From assembly GCA_043101615.1 (NCBI GenBank), contig JBICID010000027.1:1-51392 (forward strand): 51,392 nucleotides of DNA, in the 5' to 3' direction. Every line of letters begins with the position of its first letter. Positions within the stretch are counted from its first letter, which is position 1. Below the pieces are notes generated by a model. It was not told where the DNA came from, searched no databases, and saw only the letters and a program-made list of their open reading frames with translations. Shown one piece after another: positions 9,483 to 17,960 of this stretch. Both the position numbers and the translations under genes were made by a program. This stretch comes from JBLHKT01 sp043101615. Its GTDB lineage: Bacteria > Planctomycetota > Phycisphaerae > Phycisphaerales > UBA1924.

Positions 9483-10388
9483 ATGCGCCGTGCAACGATC
9501 ACGATCGCGACCCTGGCGATGGCGGGCCCGATCGCCCTCGCCCAGCCCGTGGAGTACGGCTTCGACGGCGACTTCGGCAGCGCCTTCACACCCTTCCTGG
9601 ACGAGCCCGGCGTCGCCTCGCAGCAGGCCGGCGGCGTGCTCCGCTTCGACACGGGCGGCGCGGTGCTGGCGGGGCCCGAGTACTACACCGAGGCGTTCGC
9701 ATCCCTGGCCTTCGCGCCGCGCGCTGACGAGAGCTGGGAGGCCAGCCTGCTGATCAGCCTCCCCCCCGCACTCGACGCCCAGTTCGCCGGAGCGACCGCG
9801 CAGGTGCGCGCGATCGAGCTCGGGCTCGCGGCCGTCTTCCCGCAGGAGACCTTCCCCTTCACCCTCTACGACGCCGCGGTGATCCTCGAGCTCTACCAGG
9901 ACCCGGGCGAGGCGTTCGTCCGCGAGTACTACGCGAGCGTGGGGGACGACTCGGGCGAGATCGACGGGGGCGGCCTGGTCACCGGCGACACCACCGCCAC
10001 CGTCCGACTCTCCTACGACGGGTCGACCCGCGTGCTCTCCGCCGGCGTGGCCGGCATCCAGGACGCCTTCACCGCAGACCTCGACCAGGGCCCCACCGAC
10101 TGGGGCATGGCCGACGACGACCGGTTCATCATCGGCGTCTTCGCCGGAGTGCTCAACCAGGCCATCCCAGCAGCCACCCCCGTCACCATCGACGACTTCC
10201 GCGCCGAGCTGCTCACGGACGACTGCCCGCCCGACGTCAACGGCGACGGCGTGCTCGACAACGGCGACATCTTCAGCTTCGTGGGCCTCTTCCTCGCCGG
10301 CGACCTCGGGGCCGACTTCAACCCGGACGGCGTGCTCGACAACGGCGACATCGCGGCGTTCGTGCAGGCCTTCCTCGCCGCGTGCTGA
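9483..10388 (+). CDS. secreted GC-type dockerin-anchored protein
   Basis: 301 residues. The signal peptide (1-20, ending ALAQP) is followed by an unassigned beta-rich domain (about 21-245). Two dockerin-like loops close the protein (DVNGDGVLDNGD and DFNPDGVLDNGD) and it ends FLAAC. AAGGAG lies 7 nt upstream of ATG 9483, which decides the start; the frame stays open further 5' without coding character. The main domain resembles secreted jelly-roll or lectin-like domains in shape only, and its ligand is unknown. The tail is nearly the same as in the genes at 4554 and 10579, so the three share a sorting or anchoring route. Confidence 0.85.
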   Translation: MRRATITIATLAMAGPIALAQPVEYGFDGDFGSAFTPFLDEPGVASQQAGGVLRFDTGGAVLAGPEYYTEAFASLAFAPRADESWEASLLISLPPALDAQFAGATAQVRAIELGLAAVFPQETFPFTLYDAAVILELYQDPGEAFVREYYASVGDDSGEIDGGGLVTGDTTATVRLSYDGSTRVLSAGVAGIQDAFTADLDQGPTDWGMADDDRFIIGVFAGVLNQAIPAATPVTIDDFRAELLTDDCPPDVNGDGVLDNGDIFSFVGLFLAGDLGADFNPDGVLDNGDIAAFVQAFLAAC

Positions 10389-10578
10389 CCGCACGCCCGG
10401 GACGGGCACACGCCAACCTCGCACGACGAGCGCCGCATCCACGACGACACGCACGCCGCTAGCCAACCCACCTATCGGACCCGCCCCGGGGCAACATCCG
10501 ATCGCACGCTTGCCTTTTGCCCGGCGCACACGGAAGATGCCCGGCGCGGGCACGAACGTCCGGCGAGAGGAGCGAGCG

Positions 10579-12132
10579 ATGATGCGTTGGCGAGCAACCG
10601 GGATCGGAGCGGGTCTGTGTCTGTCGGCCTCGGCGCTCGCCCAGCCCGTCGTGATCGACGGCCTGTTCGACGACTGGGCCGGCGTCCCGATCGCCGCGAC
10701 CGACCCCGCGGGCGACGCCTCGGGCGCGTTCGACCTGACCGAGGTCCGCGTCCGCAGCGCCGGCACCGTGCTCGAGCTCGACTGGGACACCAACGCCGCG
10801 AAGAACCTGCAGGCCGGATCGGGCTCCGACGGCACCGTGCGCATCACGCTCTCGTTCGAGTCGGGCGACACGCTCACGCTCGACACGCGTGCCCGCGTCG
10901 CGTACCGAAACGGCAACCCGAACAACGGCGCCTCCTGGCCCAGCATCGGGTACGTCACCCTCCCCACCACCGCCATGCCCCGCTACGAGACCCGGTTCGA
11001 CGTCTCGGGCTACGCCTCGCCCGGGGAGGACGTCTCGATCCAGTTCTCCGGCTCGGACTCGCTCAGCGGCCCGATCACGCACACGCTCGACCAGCCCGCC
11101 GACACGCCGATCAGCCCGGCGCCCGGCGGGCTCGACCCCGATCCCTGCGTTGACCTGCGCGTCGTCAGCCTCAACACGCTCCAGACCGGCCTCACGGACC
11201 CCGCCCAGCGGGACCAGCTCGCACGCATCCTCGACGCGCTCAACCCCACCGTCCTGTGCCTGCAGGAGGAGTACAACAACTCCGCCGGCCAGATCAAGGC
11301 ACGCCTCGAGGCCATCGACCCGAACGACAACGGCCTGCCCTGGAACGTGGTCAAGGACTACGACACCGCGGTCTGCTCCCAGTTCCCCCTGATCTACTAC
11401 GACGCCAACGACAGCTTCACCACCGCCCTGGTGGACCTCGGCAACGGCGAGGCGGTCTTCGTCGCGAGCATGCACCCCAAGTGCTGCGGGTACACCGGCG
11501 ACTCCAACGACACCCGACGCATCGACACCAGCGAAAACCTCGCGAGCATCATCGCCGATTTCCGCAACGGCACGCTCTCCGCCCCGCTCACGCCCTACGC
11601 CGATGCGCCCACCGTCGTCATCGGCGACTGGAACCTCGTCGGCTCCAACACCCCCCTCGACCTGCTCACCGAGCCGAACCTGCCCGGCATGCAGCACTGG
11701 GCCCTGCAGCGCACCGGCGCACGCGACGCCGCCACCTGGCGCGACCTCGACGGATTCGGCTTCATGCCCGGCATGCTCGACCTGGTCGTGCACGACACCG
11801 GCGGACTCGCACGACGCTCCGGCTTCGTGCTCGACACCAACGAGCTCTCGCCCGCCACGCTCGCCGCCTACGCCCTGCAGCCGGGCGACTCCGACGCCTC
11901 CGACCACTACGCCCTCGTCGCCGACTACGAGCTCACGCCCGAGACCGCCACCGCGTGCGCCGTCGACTGCCCCGCCGACGTCAACGACGACGGCATCCTC
12001 GACAACGGCGACATCGGCGCCTTCGTCACCGGCTTCCTCGCCGGAGACCCCGCCGCGGACTTCAACAACGACGGCATCCTCGACAACGGCGACATCGGCG
12101 CCTTCGTGAGCGTCTTCCTCGCCGGGTGCTGA
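10579..12132 (+). CDS. secreted EEP-family nuclease/phosphatase with dockerin tail
   Basis: 517 residues. Signal peptide (1-21, ASALAQP), then a domain opening DGLFDDWAG like CBM9-type/DOMON-like modules (about 22-185). A full endonuclease/exonuclease/phosphatase domain follows (about 190-455): LRVVSLNTLQTG with metal Asn, CLQEEYNN with metal Glu, VIGDWNL with Asp350, and the closing SDASDHYAL with the catalytic Asp-His. Two dockerin loops end in LAGC. All catalytic residues are present, unlike the EEP protein at 1783. It likely cleaves extracellular DNA, phospholipid or phosphate esters. Start chosen at the first Met after GAGAGGAG; a second Met follows directly. Confidence 0.87.
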   Translation: MMRWRATGIGAGLCLSASALAQPVVIDGLFDDWAGVPIAATDPAGDASGAFDLTEVRVRSAGTVLELDWDTNAAKNLQAGSGSDGTVRITLSFESGDTLTLDTRARVAYRNGNPNNGASWPSIGYVTLPTTAMPRYETRFDVSGYASPGEDVSIQFSGSDSLSGPITHTLDQPADTPISPAPGGLDPDPCVDLRVVSLNTLQTGLTDPAQRDQLARILDALNPTVLCLQEEYNNSAGQIKARLEAIDPNDNGLPWNVVKDYDTAVCSQFPLIYYDANDSFTTALVDLGNGEAVFVASMHPKCCGYTGDSNDTRRIDTSENLASIIADFRNGTLSAPLTPYADAPTVVIGDWNLVGSNTPLDLLTEPNLPGMQHWALQRTGARDAATWRDLDGFGFMPGMLDLVVHDTGGLARRSGFVLDTNELSPATLAAYALQPGDSDASDHYALVADYELTPETATACAVDCPADVNDDGILDNGDIGAFVTGFLAGDPAADFNNDGILDNGDIGAFVSVFLAGC

Positions 12133-12182
12133 CACCCGGATTTCACCCCCGATCGGGCGACGGCGCTGGGTAGACTGCCGGC

Positions 12183-13424
12183 ATGCCCACCAGAACGCCC
12201 CGTCCCATCCGCCCGCTCGCGCTGCTCCTGACCGCCCTGCACGCCCTCGCCCCCGGCCACGCCGCGGACGGCGGGCTCGACGCACACGACGGCCGTGCAC
12301 GCACGCCCGCGGCCCACGCCATCACACTGGACCGGGGACAGTTGTCCGGGCCGGGGCTCGACTGGATCGAGCAGCGGGCCGCCGACTCCCACTTCGTCCT
12401 GCTCGGCGAGCAGCACGGCGTGGAGGAGGTCGGCGCCTTCGCGGGCGGGCTCTACCGCGCCCTCTTCGACGACGGGTACACACGCGTGGCGCTCGAGATC
12501 GGCCCCTTCATCGGAGACCGGCTGAGCCAGGAGCCCGTCGCGCAGGCCATCGCGACGTACCCCTTCTCCATCGCCTTCGCCAACGACTCGGAGCTGGACT
12601 TCCTCGAATCCGTCGGCGATCGGTTCGAGGGCGAGGGGCCGCGCATCTGGGGGCTGGACCAGGAGCTCACCGCGGTCCACCCCCTGCTCTACCTCATGCA
12701 GCGAACACAAGACCCCAACGCCGCGGGCCTGCTGAAACGCGAGCTCGCGCAGGCCGTGCAGCTGGAGGGGGACTACCTCGACGAGGACCGGGGCGCCGCG
12801 TGGGACGCCCTGAGCGAGGCCCTGGGCGCAACGCCCGGGGACGGGGCCTACGAGATCATCGACGCCCTCCGCACCAGCAACGAGATCTACGCCACCTACC
12901 ACGCCCAGCAGCGCGGCGAGGTCTCGGGCGACCCCTCCGGGCGCCAGCGCGAGCAGTACATGCAGCACCGGTTCGATGAACTGCTCGGGGTGGTCAGCAA
13001 CCAAACGGGCCAGACCCCGCGCGTGCTGATGAAGCTCGGCGGGCTTCACGTCATGAAACAGCCCAACCCCAACGGGTACGACACCCTGGGCATGCACGTC
13101 GAACGCGTCGCCGCCCGCGCCGACACCGACGCCCTGCACCTGGGCATCAGCGGCATCGACCGGGCCGACCTGGACGACCGCCTCGGACGCACCCTCGCCG
13201 ACGAGGTGCGGCGTGCCGCCCCCGAACCCGGCACCGCCCTGGTGCTGCTGGACTTCCAGGCCGCACGCGCCAACGACCCGGAACTCCCCGAGACGATGCG
13301 GACAGACCTCGAGCGCTTCGACGCGCGCGTCCTCGTCCTCGACCCCAGCCCGGGTGTCCGAGACCGCATCGACGCGGCCCGCGCCCGCGTGCGGGCCCAG
13401 GCCGCCCAGCTGCTCGGAGGCTGA
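12183..13424 (+). CDS. secreted ChaN/erythromycin-esterase-like protein
   Basis: 413 residues with a signal peptide (about 1-28, HALAPGHA). The sequence VLLGEQHGVEEV near residue 75, followed by RVALEIGPF, resembles the GE-x-H motif shared by ChaN/Tiki-type and erythromycin-esterase-like proteins, which use conserved Glu and His residues. A second conserved-looking stretch is LMKLGGLHVMK near residue 285. Function is uncertain: candidates are haem/metal binding or hydrolysis of an ester or peptide. It starts 51 bp after the preceding dockerin gene, so it may be read through. No dockerin or anchor is seen at the C-terminus. Confidence 0.65.
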   Translation: MPTRTPRPIRPLALLLTALHALAPGHAADGGLDAHDGRARTPAAHAITLDRGQLSGPGLDWIEQRAADSHFVLLGEQHGVEEVGAFAGGLYRALFDDGYTRVALEIGPFIGDRLSQEPVAQAIATYPFSIAFANDSELDFLESVGDRFEGEGPRIWGLDQELTAVHPLLYLMQRTQDPNAAGLLKRELAQAVQLEGDYLDEDRGAAWDALSEALGATPGDGAYEIIDALRTSNEIYATYHAQQRGEVSGDPSGRQREQYMQHRFDELLGVVSNQTGQTPRVLMKLGGLHVMKQPNPNGYDTLGMHVERVAARADTDALHLGISGIDRADLDDRLGRTLADEVRRAAPEPGTALVLLDFQAARANDPELPETMRTDLERFDARVLVLDPSPGVRDRIDAARARVRAQAAQLLGG

Positions 13425-13481
13425 ACCGACGCGCACGCCGGCGGGCGTGCACGCCGCGACGACCGAATCCGCCCCGGGGCG

Positions 13482-14315
13482 TCAGAACAGGTACCGCCAC
13501 CCGATCACCAGGCCGTAGTCCAGCGCCGGACGCTCGTCCAGCGATTCGATCGCCGGCAGGTGCACCGCCACCTCGAGCGCCCACCGCTTCGCCTCGTACA
13601 GCACCCCCGGGGTGAACACCAGGTCGCGGTCCCCGTTGGTCTCGTAGTTGACGTCCACCTCCGCCAGCGCGTACCACGCCCCCTCCGTCTCGGCCGTGTA
13701 CGTCTCCGGAGACAGCCGGTACAGGTACGCAAGCTCCAGCTGCAGCAGGTCGTCCGTCGAAGCCCCCGGCAGGATCGGCTCGGAATCGCCCGCGGTGGTC
13801 AGGGTGTACGTCAACGCGGCGTTGAACCCGTGACGCTCCACGATCGTCATGAACACCAGCCCCGCCAAGGGGTCCACCGAGTCCGACCCCAGGTCGCCCG
13901 AGGGCGCCGGCAAGTGAGCACCCACAAACGCCCCGAGGCGCGTCGACCCGTACCCGCCGTGGTCCACCTGCCACAGCCGACGCTTCAGCGTCAGCGTCAC
14001 CTCGTCCACGCCGAAGGTGTCCAACCGGTCCGTGTCCGACCGCAGGTCCTCCCGGTGCACCAGCGGCACACGCAGTGCCAGCGACGTGTCCCGGTCCAGC
14101 CCCAGCGTCGCAGAGGTATTCAAGCGGAGCTGGGCCACGTCCACCCCGTTCCCGGTGTGACGCATGGAGTGGAACTGCTGCCGCACCGTGGTACGCCCCT
14201 TCGCCGGGAACGTCACGCTCGGCGTGAGCGCCGCCTCCTGGGCCGCCGCCGGAACCGCCGGCAGCGCCAACGCCAGCATCAGCACGCGCCGTGCGCGCGC
14301 AAGCATGGAATGCAT
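13482..14315 (-). CDS. outer-membrane beta-barrel-like protein
   Basis: 277 residues with a signal peptide (about 1-24, PAVPAAAQE). The mature part is a run of alternating polar/hydrophobic strands with many aromatic residues and ends in Phe (IGWRYLF), the usual C-terminal signature for outer-membrane barrels. AAGGAG lies 6 nt before the ATG at 14315. It follows the metal-binding lipoprotein gene by 22 nt on the same strand, so the two are probably co-transcribed and may act together in metal uptake or efflux at the cell surface. Related proteins are often annotated as putative outer-membrane or transporter proteins; the substrate is not known. Confidence 0.7.
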   Translation of the reverse strand: MHSMLARARRVLMLALALPAVPAAAQEAALTPSVTFPAKGRTTVRQQFHSMRHTGNGVDVAQLRLNTSATLGLDRDTSLALRVPLVHREDLRSDTDRLDTFGVDEVTLTLKRRLWQVDHGGYGSTRLGAFVGAHLPAPSGDLGSDSVDPLAGLVFMTIVERHGFNAALTYTLTTAGDSEPILPGASTDDLLQLELAYLYRLSPETYTAETEGAWYALAEVDVNYETNGDRDLVFTPGVLYEAKRWALEVAVHLPAIESLDERPALDYGLVIGWRYLF

Positions 14316-14337
14316 GTGAATCTCCTTGAGCGAGCGT

Positions 14338-14721
14338 TCAGTTGATCGCGACGAGCGTGTAGCCCGCGTCGTGCACCAGGTTGGCCAGCTCGAGCTGCGT
14401 TGGGTGCGACCGACCCACGAAGCCGATGACCACCGAGCTGGTTTCAAGATTGATCGTGACCTCCCCGATCATGGGGTGGTCCATCAGCTCCAGCTCGAGG
14501 TTTGTCGAGCACATCGGGCAGCTCATCCCGGTCACCGTCAGCGTGGCGGTGTCGCCCGCGACCGGCTCGTCGGGAAAGTTCTCGAAGTTGGTCTGCGCGA
14601 CGATCGCGCCCCCGTCCCCCGATGCACCCTCCCCGCCCGAGACGGGCGGGGACGACGAAGCGCATCCCAGCAGCACAAACGAAATGCCCGAGCAGAGCAC
14701 GGCAAGTGAAAACGTCTTCAC
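14338..14721 (-). CDS. lipoprotein with heavy-metal-associated (HMA) domain
   Basis: 127 residues from a GTG start at 14721 with GGAAGGA 6-12 nt upstream. A lipobox (VLLGC) near residue 18 marks a lipidated, membrane-tethered protein. After a Gly/Ser-rich linker, residues about 55-125 form an HMA fold with the metal site GMSCPMCS (C-x2-C), as in CopZ/MerP. HMA domains usually bind Cu(I), Hg(II) or Zn(II). Having one on a lipoprotein implies periplasmic metal capture. The gene sits 22 nt upstream of an outer-membrane-type protein, and a Cys-rich small protein gene lies 144 bp further upstream on the same strand. Confidence 0.82.
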   Translation of the reverse strand: MKTFSLAVLCSGISFVLLGCASSSPPVSGGEGASGDGGAIVAQTNFENFPDEPVAGDTATLTVTGMSCPMCSTNLELELMDHPMIGEVTINLETSSVVIGFVGRSHPTQLELANLVHDAGYTLVAIN

Positions 14722-14865
14722 GATATGTCCTTCCGATTCACACGCACGCAAAGGCGGCGCGAGTAAGTGAGTGCGTACCAAACGACCCCCCCCGGAGAGA
14801 AACCAGGAGTCAGCGCGATGGGCGCGCACCGCGGTGAGTGCGCGCACGATCGCCGCACACCGGTT

Positions 14866-15252
14866 TCAGGTCGTTCGGACGCAGAGGAAGGACTGGGGAT
14901 CGGTGTCGGCCAGGCGCGAGAGCGCCGCAGGGCGGGCCGCACGAGCCGTCAGGCGTGCCGGGGCGTCCGGCAGCACCAGCAGCACCGGCCGGACCGCCAG
15001 GTTCTCGATGGCTCGCAGGTGGTCGGTCGGGGCCGGTGTGTACGGCTCCCGCTCCCCGCCGGGTGCCGGGACTGGATCGTCCCCGGCGCACGGGCACTCG
15101 ATCAGGCACAGCGGGCAGCAGAGCTCGGGCGCCGGGGCGCACGGCGCGGGTGTCGGCGTGCCGGACGCCAGCGGGCGCGACGCACCGTTGAGCCCCAGCC
15201 GGGCCGCGGTGGGCAGGAGCAGCAGGATGGCGAGCAGGACCGCCCGTGGCAT
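14866..15252 (-). CDS. small secreted cysteine-rich protein, unknown function
   Basis: 128 residues. The N-terminus (MPRAVLLAILLLLPTAA) is a signal peptide or membrane anchor. The next part is Pro/Ala-rich with a tight cysteine cluster (ELCCPLCLIECPC), a possible metal site. The rest (DHLRAIENLAVRPVLLVLP) may be helical, and the last residues include FLCVRTT. No clear ribosome site precedes ATG 15252. Placement upstream of an HMA lipoprotein and an outer-membrane protein on the same strand suggests a shared metal-related role, which is inference. It could alternatively be a truncated or non-expressed frame. Confidence 0.45.
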   Translation of the reverse strand: MPRAVLLAILLLLPTAARLGLNGASRPLASGTPTPAPCAPAPELCCPLCLIECPCAGDDPVPAPGGEREPYTPAPTDHLRAIENLAVRPVLLVLPDAPARLTARAARPAALSRLADTDPQSFLCVRTT

Positions 15253-15362
15253 ACAAGGAGAGTACCGCCGGACGCGAATTATTCCAACGCCGGGAGCGGA
15301 ATCCCCGGTTCCGGGGCACGCACGCCCGCCCGCCCGTCTCCGCATCACTCCAAAGAGAACAG

Positions 15363-15400
15363 CGGGCGCCCGGGGGTTCTCGGCACACCCCGGACGCCCG
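15363..15400 (-). terminator. GC-rich hairpin after the dockerin gene at 15468
   Basis: Two 13-nt arms (15363-15375 and 15388-15400) pair with a single mismatch around a 12-nt loop, 67 nt downstream of the minus-strand gene ending at 15468. There is no T-run, so termination would be inefficient or factor-dependent; it may also protect a 3' end. Confidence 0.45.
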
Positions 15401-15467
15401 TGTTGAAGAGAGCTCGCCGGTCGGAAAACCCCCGTTGCAACAGGGATATTCCCGGAACGGGTGCGGA

Positions 15468-16253
15468 TCAGTGCCCGAAGCGGAACGAGCGGCACCCGAC
15501 GTACGCGTTCACGAAGTCCACCACGTCGGCGAAGTCGATCATGCCGTCCGCGTTCACGTCGGCGCCGTCGTCGTAGGACACGAAGGCACGCACGAAGCCG
15601 AGCACGTCGAGGAAGTTGACACGCCCGCTGTCGTTGAAGTCCGCGCCCGAGCAGCCCGTGCCGGCCTCGACCAGGGCCGAGCCGACCGCGGCCCCGGCCA
15701 GGTTGGCCTCGGACAGCCCGTTGTCGAACAGGAAGCCGCCGAACTCGGGGCTCACCAGCAGGTCGGCCCCGATCACCAGCTCGAACGCTCCGGCGGACAG
15801 CGCCGACGGGGCGCCGATGTCGAACAGGATCGCGGCAACACCAGTGGTGGACTCCACGAAGAACCCGGACGCGGCACCCTCCAGCGTGCCAACACGACCA
15901 GCGTCAAAGCCGATGGTGAAGTTGCCTACCTCGACCGTGTCGTCGTTGAACAGCACCGAGCCGGTGTGCTCGATCGTCCCCGAGAAGGTCCCCAGGAAGT
16001 CGGTGTAGTCGTACGCGAACGTCGTCGGCAGCATCGCCGCGTCGCGCGCGTTGATCGGGAAGGCGACCGAACCCTCGAGCGATCCCGGGGCGATCACGTC
16101 GCCCGACACGCTCGAGAACGCCAGCGAGGCCGCGGCCTCGAGCGTGGCAAAGTCCAGCACGACGCTGGTCTGCCCATCGGCGACCTCCACGTCGTTGGCA
16201 AGGGCGGCGGTGCCGGTCACGGCGAGTGCGGCGGCAATGGCGGTATTTCTCAT
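15468..16253 (-). CDS. secreted protein with dockerin-like calcium-loop pair
   Basis: 261 residues. Signal peptide about 1-19 (TGTAALAND). Residues 20-200 form an Asp-poor beta-rich domain of unknown type. The C-terminal 55 residues hold two dockerin/EF-like loops (ADFNDSGRVNFLDV and ADVNADGMIDFADV), each followed by an FVxAFV/FVNAYV helix. Unlike the three Gly-Cys-ending proteins of this window it ends VGCRSFRFGH, so it is a different tail class. GAGGAG stands 5-10 nt upstream of ATG 16253. It is transcribed away from the SAM-controlled operon; the 429-bp gap holds divergent regulation. Confidence 0.8.
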   Translation of the reverse strand: MRNTAIAAALAVTGTAALANDVEVADGQTSVVLDFATLEAAASLAFSSVSGDVIAPGSLEGSVAFPINARDAAMLPTTFAYDYTDFLGTFSGTIEHTGSVLFNDDTVEVGNFTIGFDAGRVGTLEGAASGFFVESTTGVAAILFDIGAPSALSAGAFELVIGADLLVSPEFGGFLFDNGLSEANLAGAAVGSALVEAGTGCSGADFNDSGRVNFLDVLGFVRAFVSYDDGADVNADGMIDFADVVDFVNAYVGCRSFRFGH

Positions 16254-16416
16254 CTCGTGCTCCTCAATGAATCGTGTTTACGGATCTCGTTTGGCTTGCC
16301 TGTGGCAACAAGCATCTGCGGCGGAGTGATTCGAATCGTGCCGTCGCGACGGATGCGGGCGGACCGAAAAAACTCGTGAAGATCCGGTTCACGAGCAGAT
16401 CCCCCCTGTACTCGCC

Positions 16417-16444
16417 TTGACCCGGGACCGCAACAAGGTATGTT
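16417..16444 (+). promoter_or_regulatory. promoter of the SAM-riboswitch operon
   Basis: TTGACC (16417-16422) and TATGTT (16439-16444) with a 16-bp spacer. The predicted start is around 16450, right where the aptamer's first stem begins, which supports both calls. Confidence 0.55.
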
Positions 16445-16452
16445 TGTCGCGT

Positions 16453-16552
16453 TGCATCAAGAGTCCCGGGAGGATCTGGTCCCGGGCGGCAACCGAGCCT
16501 GCTCAAGCACGCCACGGTGCCGAGGTGAGCCCCAACGCGGGGACCCGATGCG
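16453..16552 (+). ncRNA. SAM riboswitch, SAM-I/SAM-IV superfamily
   Basis: The segment follows the SAM-I/IV layout. P1 pairs GCATC (16454-16458) with GATGC (16547-16551). The conserved AAGAG follows P1 directly. P2 pairs CCCGGG (16465-16470) with CCCGGG (16481-16486) around a 10-nt loop. The conserved CGGCAACC (16487-16494) leads into P3, ACCG (16492-16495) with CGGT (16515-16518) and an inner TGC-TCAA-GCA hairpin. GGTGC (16516-16520) then precedes P4, CCCC (16530-16533) with GGGG (16539-16542). The short P2 lacks an obvious kink-turn, closer to SAM-IV or SAM-I/IV variants. It stands upstream of a Cys/Met-metabolism gene, as expected for SAM feedback control. Confidence 0.78.
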
Positions 16553-16682
16553 TTCGAGACCGCCCTCCCCCCACTCTGAGCAGTTGGCGGGAGAATCCGG
16601 GACTCGTCCAAAACGCCGCGAATGTCGCGGCACCCCGCGTTGCCCCCACCGCCCTCTGGATGCCGTGAAGGAGTTCACGGTC

Positions 16683-17960
16683 ATGACCGGGCTGCATTTC
16701 AACGCGTTCACCCACCAATCCGGACCCCAAACCGCCTGCCTGCACGGCGCTCTGGCAAGCGGCGACGGCGCACCGCTCGTCACCCCCATCGTCCAGTCCA
16801 CCACCTACTGCCGCGACGGCGTGGGCAGCGACGCGACCCACCAGTACTCGCGCTGCTCCAACCCCACCGTCTCCGCCCTCGAGCACGCGCTCAGCGTGCT
16901 GGAGGGCGAGAACGTCGTGCGTGAGGGCGGAACCGCCTGCTTCGCCACCGGCCTCGCCGCGGAGGCCGCGCTCTTCCACGCCCTGCTCAAGTCGGGCGAC
17001 CACGTCGTCTGCGGACGCAGCGTCTACGGCGGCACCACCCGCCTTCTGCGCGATCTGCTCGGCGGGCTCGGCATCACCGCCACTTTCGTAGACGCGACCG
17101 ACACACAGGGCGTCATCGACGCCATGCGACCCGAAACTCGCCTCGTCTTCCTCGAAACACCCGCCAACCCCACGCTGGAACTCACCGACCTGCAAGCCGT
17201 CAGCGACGGCGTGCGCGAGCGTGCACGCGAACTCGGCGGCGAGCTGACCATCGCCGTGGACAACACCTTCCTTACCCCAGTCCTGCAGCGTCCGCTCGAA
17301 CTCGGCGCCGACGTCAGCGTCTACTCCACCACCAAGTTCATCGAGGGCCACTCCGCCGCGCTCGGCGGGGCGCTCGTCACCGCCGACCCGCAACTCCTCG
17401 ACAAGTTCGTCTGGGTCCGCAAGTGCACCGGCGCGATCCAGAACCCGCTGGGCGCGTGGACCACGCTCCAGGGCCTCAAGACCCTCCCCATCCGCCTCCA
17501 GCGCCAGTCCTCCACCGCCGCACGCCTCGCCGAGTGGCTGCTTGAGCATGAAGCAATCGCCTCCGTCCGCTACCCCGGCCTCGCCGAGGGCGAGCAGGCC
17601 GCGCTCGCCGAGCGTCAGCACCGCACCATCGACGGCACCCGCCTGCACGGCGCCGTCGTCACCATCGAACTCGCGGGCGGCCTCGAGGCCGCGCAGCGAC
17701 TGCTCGGCGCGCTCCGCCTCTGCCGATTCGTTGAGCACGTCGGCTCGGTCGAGACTCTCGTCACCCACCCCGCCACCATGACCCACGCCGACGTGCCTCG
17801 CGACCAGCGCATCGCCGCGGGCCTCACCGACGGCCTGCTCCGCATCTCCATCGGCCTCGAAGAGCCCGAGGCCCTGCTCGCGGACTGGCAGCGGGGACTC
17901 GACGCCGCGGGCGAAACCAACACCGCAGCACGCGAGGAGGCCGAAGCATGCGTGGCCTGA
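16683..17960 (+). CDS. Cys/Met-metabolism PLP-dependent enzyme (O-acetylhomoserine sulfhydrylase / cystathionine gamma-synthase type)
   Basis: 425 residues, type I PLP fold. The PLP lysine is Lys218 in STTKFIEGHSAALGG; QYSRCSNPT, the FATGLAAEAA stretch and FLETPANPTLE are typical of this family. Such enzymes make homocysteine or cystathionine from an activated homoserine and a sulfur donor, or degrade them. GAAGGAG lies 9 nt before ATG 16683. The SAM riboswitch upstream argues for a biosynthetic role in methionine formation. It overlaps the aspartokinase gene by 13 bp, an operon. Sulfhydrylase, cystathionine synthase and gamma-lyase cannot be separated reliably by sequence alone. Confidence 0.9.
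   Translation: MTGLHFNAFTHQSGPQTACLHGALASGDGAPLVTPIVQSTTYCRDGVGSDATHQYSRCSNPTVSALEHALSVLEGENVVREGGTACFATGLAAEAALFHALLKSGDHVVCGRSVYGGTTRLLRDLLGGLGITATFVDATDTQGVIDAMRPETRLVFLETPANPTLELTDLQAVSDGVRERARELGGELTIAVDNTFLTPVLQRPLELGADVSVYSTTKFIEGHSAALGGALVTADPQLLDKFVWVRKCTGAIQNPLGAWTTLQGLKTLPIRLQRQSSTAARLAEWLLEHEAIASVRYPGLAEGEQAALAERQHRTIDGTRLHGAVVTIELAGGLEAAQRLLGALRLCRFVEHVGSVETLVTHPATMTHADVPRDQRIAAGLTDGLLRISIGLEEPEALLADWQRGLDAAGETNTAAREEAEACVA

Noticed and set aside
16447..16540. Alternative long stem closing the riboswitch (GCGTTG with CAACGC)
   Set aside because: It would break P4 and place AAGAG away from P1; the GCATC/GATGC P1 fits the SAM-I/IV plan. The alternative may still be a transient fold.
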